A stretch of 64,000 nucleotides of DNA from Zonotrichia leucophrys gambelii. Lineage: Eukaryota > Chordata > Aves > Passeriformes > Passerellidae. Below are positions 1 to 64,000 of this stretch, piece after piece. The notes beneath the pieces were generated by a model that did no database searches, had not been told where the DNA came from, and saw nothing but the letters and a program-made list of their open reading frames with translations. A program made the translations under genes and the position numbers. Where the stretch lies: NCBI RefSeq assembly GCF_028769735.1, contig NC_088177.1:12030599-12094598 (forward strand). The letters run 5' to 3'. Position 1 is the stretch's first letter. Each line of letters starts with the position of its first letter.

Positions 1-3000
1 ATTAATGCTTTCTGCATCTTGTGTGTAAGACAGATGCACTCCATCCCAGAGATATGATTGAATAGCCCAATCAGGAAAGAAAAAAACTAGCTTTTTAACT
101 TTTTTACATAAAATATAAATTATTTAATGGCTGAGTCAGGGTTTCAGCATCACAGATTTCTCCAGACTGTGGGAAGAGATAGGTTATCAGCTGACATTTC
201 ATTTGTCTACCATGGAAGTCATACTCCATCTCCCCTGGGAGAGCATCACAGCTCACAGATCCTGGGGATCCCTGCCCTGGGCAGTGTCACTGAGAGCTCT
301 CAGCTGAAGGACAGCCCAGCAGGCTCTCAGTCCCCACCAGCTGCCCAATCTGCCTTGAGCTGAGCCCTGGATGCAAGGAGCACTCCCCTGCCTGAGCTTG
401 GGTGGTAACTGGGCTGTCCCCAGCTCAGCAAGGCACAGGAGGTGACCTCTGGAGCTGCACACCAGCAAGGTGGGTTCCTTGCCTGGGCGCCCTGGGCTCA
501 GTTTGGGCTGCAGATCACAGCAGCACCATTTGATCTTGATTTGCAAAACACCCCAGAAACATTTGCAAGGAAACCAGGATCTCCCTCTGTACTCCTGTTA
601 ACTACATGCATTTGACTTTTACCTTCAAGAAGCAGTGTCCTCTAACTTCAACATGATTAATAGCAAAGGTATAAATGTGCAGCATACCAAATCACTGAAA
701 TATGAGCCTAGCTGCTTTGGAGAGAAGCAGAATTCAAGACCATTTTGCTTCTTACTTCTCCCTCTGCCATAGATAAAAATCAGGGTAAGGTGCTAGTCAT
801 GAAGCAATGAAGCCTTCAAAATTAGGGAGTGCTTTGAGCTCACCATCTACTGCAGGTGAATCACAGCACCTTCCTCAGAGACAACCAGGGGAGCTTGTGT
901 GTGTGCTCTGTGCACCAGAACAGGGTGCACAAACCATCCTGGCATTTGAAAGCACTCAGTGGTGGTCGAGAGAGGCTGTGTTTCCCTGTGAGGACAGCCC
1001 AACAATTTTGCCTGTATGAGGCAGGTGGGTTCATGTTTGTGATTGAAATAAAAAGAGTGCTGGTGTTCACAGCCTGCCTGATGCCTCATTCCTTGTGCCT
1101 CTTATTTCTGCAGAGAGGGGCTCCCCTTTTTCCAGCCAAATACTCAAAAACCACTTACAGTCTGCATGTCAGTGAAGGGCAACATTTCAACCTTCCCTTT
1201 CCACAGGGCTTTATTTCCCTTCTGTTTCAAAGCAGCCCATTGAAAAGTACATAGGTGACAATCTCCAGACTGGGGAGGGGGCAATGCCTGGTTCTCAGAA
1301 TCAACTTTATACCTCTTGATTTGGAGTTTAACTATAGAAGAAATATGCTGAGATGCAGAGAGATCTTTAAGGGATTGATTTGTTGTTTTTAAGTTTCTTT
1401 TGCAAGAAAATAAACTGTAAACCACTCATTAAAAAGACAGAGTCTTATTATTTTTAAAAGGTTTGTGGAGTTGAGCTTTGGGCTTTGTTTTATCTTTTAT
1501 TTTTCCCTTCTTTTTTTCTTCTTAACACCTTTCTACAAAGAACATTTGGCTCAGTTTAACAGCTACTGACACAGAACTTATAAATGCTTTCTATAGCTAA
1601 AATGACTTTCTTTTCTGCCCATTCCCCTTTAGCTGCTATCTGGAAAACACACTTAAACTTTAAACACTGGTCTCTCTCCTTTTTTCTCCTCCTGGCTTTG
1701 CCTTTCTCCTTTTTTAAATGCTGTTTTAAAATATGCAGTATATACAGTAGACATACAGTACCAACTGCCCAGAGTTCCATACTGAACTTTTAAACTTTAC
1801 CTAGGTAGCAAGCAATTTTTCTGCTAATTAGAGGTAACTTAGAGCAACTGTTTCCATCCCCAGATGTGTGTCTATATGTTGATATTTAAGGACTCAGCAG
1901 TAATCCTTGTTAGCAGAAGTCACGTTCCTTTCTGGCCACTTTTCACACACTTCCTTCACATCCTCTGCTGGCACAAGCAGCCAAAGACATTTTTCACACC
2001 CCAGTTGTCTGACAGGAAAATTCATCTCTTCTATGGTTTTTGTTTTATCAGCTTTATGCAATCATGTAGAGCATCAGCTTATTGCAAGCACAATGTGAAA
2101 ATGGCAGGACACAACCAGATGGTTTTCTGGGGCCCAAGAATGTTCTAGATGCATTGGAAGGGCATGAACTTTTGAGGAACATCCCAAAGTTTACAAATGT
2201 CTCTGATTTCAGCACCTTATGCAGTCAGTAACTATTCCTTGATAAAGAACCAAGACTTTTTTCCTTTTCTGTGTGTTTTCATCCTGAAACACACAACTTC
2301 CTTGCTGATCCAGGCCTGTGAAAAGGGCAGGGCTGTTCCTAAGGAAAATCCATCAGGAATTTCTTCATGTAAAGGCTCTTTGCAGAACCCATTGCACTGG
2401 AGAGCATTCCCATCATGACATCATTATAATTTTCTGTTACACTGAGCAACTTTCAATGATAGCAGCAAGAGATGAAACCCAAAAATCCAAGCTCAAGTCT
2501 AGCATGGAGTCAGGCTCCACATCAGAGAGGCAATCCCTTTAAGGAGGTAGTTCTGACAAAGTGTGGAAACCAGAAATATCACTACTAAAATGTAGCATTG
2601 GCTCTTCTTTCCTGGCTCACAAACTTCTGATTTTTCTACCTCCTCAGAGGAATTGCCTCCTGGATGCAGACTCTGCAGGTGCCCTGACTCACTGATACAC
2701 TAGAGCTTGGATTTTAGGGTTTCATCTCTTGCTGTCATCACTGAAAGTTGCTCTGTGTGACAGAAAAAACTTCTGTAGCTGCCAGGAGACCCTGGTAGTT
2801 ATAGATAGAGGGAAAACCCTCCAGACCAGCCTTGTTGAATGCAGTGAAGATCTCTCCTGTTTGCTCCTCGCTGTCCCATTGCACTTCAGGATGAAATGCA
2901 GAGAAACACATTTGAGCCATAAAGCCACATGAATGGAAACAAGGCAAAAGCTACTGAGCTCCTCTGTGTTGGTCCTTTCTAAGCTTTGATTTTTAGGACT

Positions 3001-3003
3001 CAC
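1..3003 (-). other. CPS1 intron downstream of W25 (partial)
   Basis: Intron sequence running off the left end. I looked for the next expected exon (human SFRPRFLGVAEQLHNEGF region) and did not find it, so this intron is at least 3 kb. No repeat was recognised. Confidence 0.75.
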
Positions 3004-63298
<60,295 letters not shown>

Positions 63299-63535
63299 CT
63301 GCAAGAAAAAGGGATCAGAGGACACAAGTGCCAAATGTGGTCAAGTGCCACAATTAGGAGGAGCTGGTAACTGTGGGACTATACATAACAGTTCAATAGT
63401 AGCAGTAAAATATTGGCAGCCAACCTCAAAATTATAAATCCTAGGAGAAGCATCGATATTCTTCAACTTGATAGGGATAGATTACAACAAATACTTTCAA
63501 AAACACTCTAAAAAAGCATAACATCACATGGCAGT

Positions 63536-64000
63536 TGTCCTGGATTGAAAGACAATGTGTGTATTCTATTTGCCATCTGTCAGAGGTGGGGCAGTTCTCT
63601 GCTGTTCATTGGGCAGTTTTCTTTATCTCTTCCACAACCGATTCTCCCTCCAGGAGATCTCTTCTGTCCATGGCCAGTGAGTGTCCCTGCATGGCTGAGA
63701 AAATTCCATCATCCCACTGGGAGAGGCTCTGCCCAGGGGAGGAGCCAAGCATTCCTACCTGGATACAATCTGAGGTTTGGAACAGCACAGCAGCCTTTGC
63801 CCACTGCATTCCCAGAGGAGCAGCTTTCTGCTGCCCTGCATTCCCAGAGGAGCAGCTTTCTCCTCTCCTGCATTCCCAGAGGGAGCAGCTTTGTGCTCCC
63901 CTGCATTCCCAGAGGAGCAGCTTTCTGCTCCCCTGCATTCCCAGAGGGAGCCCAGGCCCATCTCCAGCAGCCCTGGAGCTGCAGAGGAAAACTCCGCCCT
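63536..64000 (-). mobile_element. ERVL-like LTR, passerine type (cut by window end)
   Basis: The left end reads TGTCCTGGATTGAAAG, the reverse complement of an LTR 3' end. The next ~420 bp match the copy at 44487-45216 closely (for example AGTGAGTGTCCCTGCATGGC and AGCATTCCTACCTGGATACA). It lies in the sense direction of CPS1. It holds four units of a ~32-bp minisatellite. No internal viral coding sequence is visible in the window. Confidence 0.8.
63807..63948. repeat. ~32-bp minisatellite inside the LTR, four units plus a partial one
   Basis: The units start at 63807, 63839, 63871 (33 bp) and 63904, with a partial fifth at 63936. Each begins CATTCCCAGAGG. Units 1, 3 and 4 contain inverted arms of the form GAGCAG-CTTT-CTGCTC or a close variant. 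The sister LTR at 44766-44841 has two units. Confidence 0.9.

Larger units (their letters stand above)
63299..64000. other. Intron upstream of W1 (partial)
   Basis: This intron runs off the right end of the window. The W1 acceptor has a pyrimidine tract ending TTTTTCTTGCAG. From 63536 onward it is occupied by an ERVL-like LTR described separately. No exon was found in it; the preceding exon should encode the serine-substituted nucleophile loop of the glutaminase domain. Confidence 0.8.

Noticed and set aside
1..3003. The next CPS1 exon (human SFRPRFLGV region)
   Set aside because: No frame with this similarity was found by eye on the minus strand.
63807..63948. CRISPR-like direct repeats
   Set aside because: The units are contiguous with no unique spacers and sit inside an LTR of a vertebrate genome.
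63606..63961. Long overlapping minus-strand open frames rich in repeated QGSRKLLLWEC-type segments
   Set aside because: They are produced by the ~32-bp GC-rich minisatellite of an LTR, which is open in several frames; no start context or homology supports a protein.

Overview
This is a vertebrate nuclear genomic window, almost certainly from a songbird (passerine). The host call rests on four 3'-truncated CR1 LINE fragments of avian type, six copies of an AATAAA-bearing LTR group, and two copies of an ERVL-like LTR that I recognise from passerine genomes. The AT-rich introns interrupted by isolated short exons fit this. There is no prokaryotic or viral gene organisation.

The only gene I can support is CPS1 (mitochondrial carbamoyl-phosphate synthase, ammonia-using), on the minus strand, so transcription runs from right to left. 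I found 25 consecutive internal coding exons between 63298 and 3004, numbered W1 to W25 in transcription order. They total 3157 bp and encode about 1052 residues. These align with human residues ~317 to ~1367 of the 1500-residue protein (human numbering from memory), with one extra residue in W1. All exon phases join without a stop or frameshift, and 24 of 25 donors are GT. W10 uses a GC donor. The 5' part (transit peptide, small-subunit-like domain, first part of the glutaminase-like domain) lies right of the window. The last four or so exons (most of the N-acetylglutamate-binding domain) lie left of it.

Layout, right to left: W1-W3 (63.3-58.9 kb) end the glutaminase-like domain and linker. 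W4-W11 (58.2-45.2 kb) encode the first synthetase half, with ATP-grasp 1 (bicarbonate phosphorylation). W12-W15 (40.3-27.8 kb) cover the central region and the start of the second half. W16-W23 (24.1-8.5 kb) encode the second half, with ATP-grasp 2 (carbamate phosphorylation). W24-W25 (5.95-3.0 kb) lead into the allosteric domain. Introns range from 370 bp to 9.8 kb.

The main points of interest are as follows. (1) A second loss in the already inactive glutaminase site: the usual QFHPE motif reads QFYPD. (2) A GC-AG intron after W10. (3) Three LTRs inserted 22-30 nt from CPS1 splice sites, one of which probably supplies a branch point. (4) All six AATAAA-carrying LTRs lie antisense to CPS1, while the two sense LTRs lack that hexamer at the expected place. 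(5) A hairpin-bearing ~32-bp minisatellite inside the ERVL-like LTR, with two versus four units. (6) A near-perfect 19-bp-stem hairpin and an isolated CpG cluster in large introns. I found no multi-gene system, RNA gene or CRISPR array.
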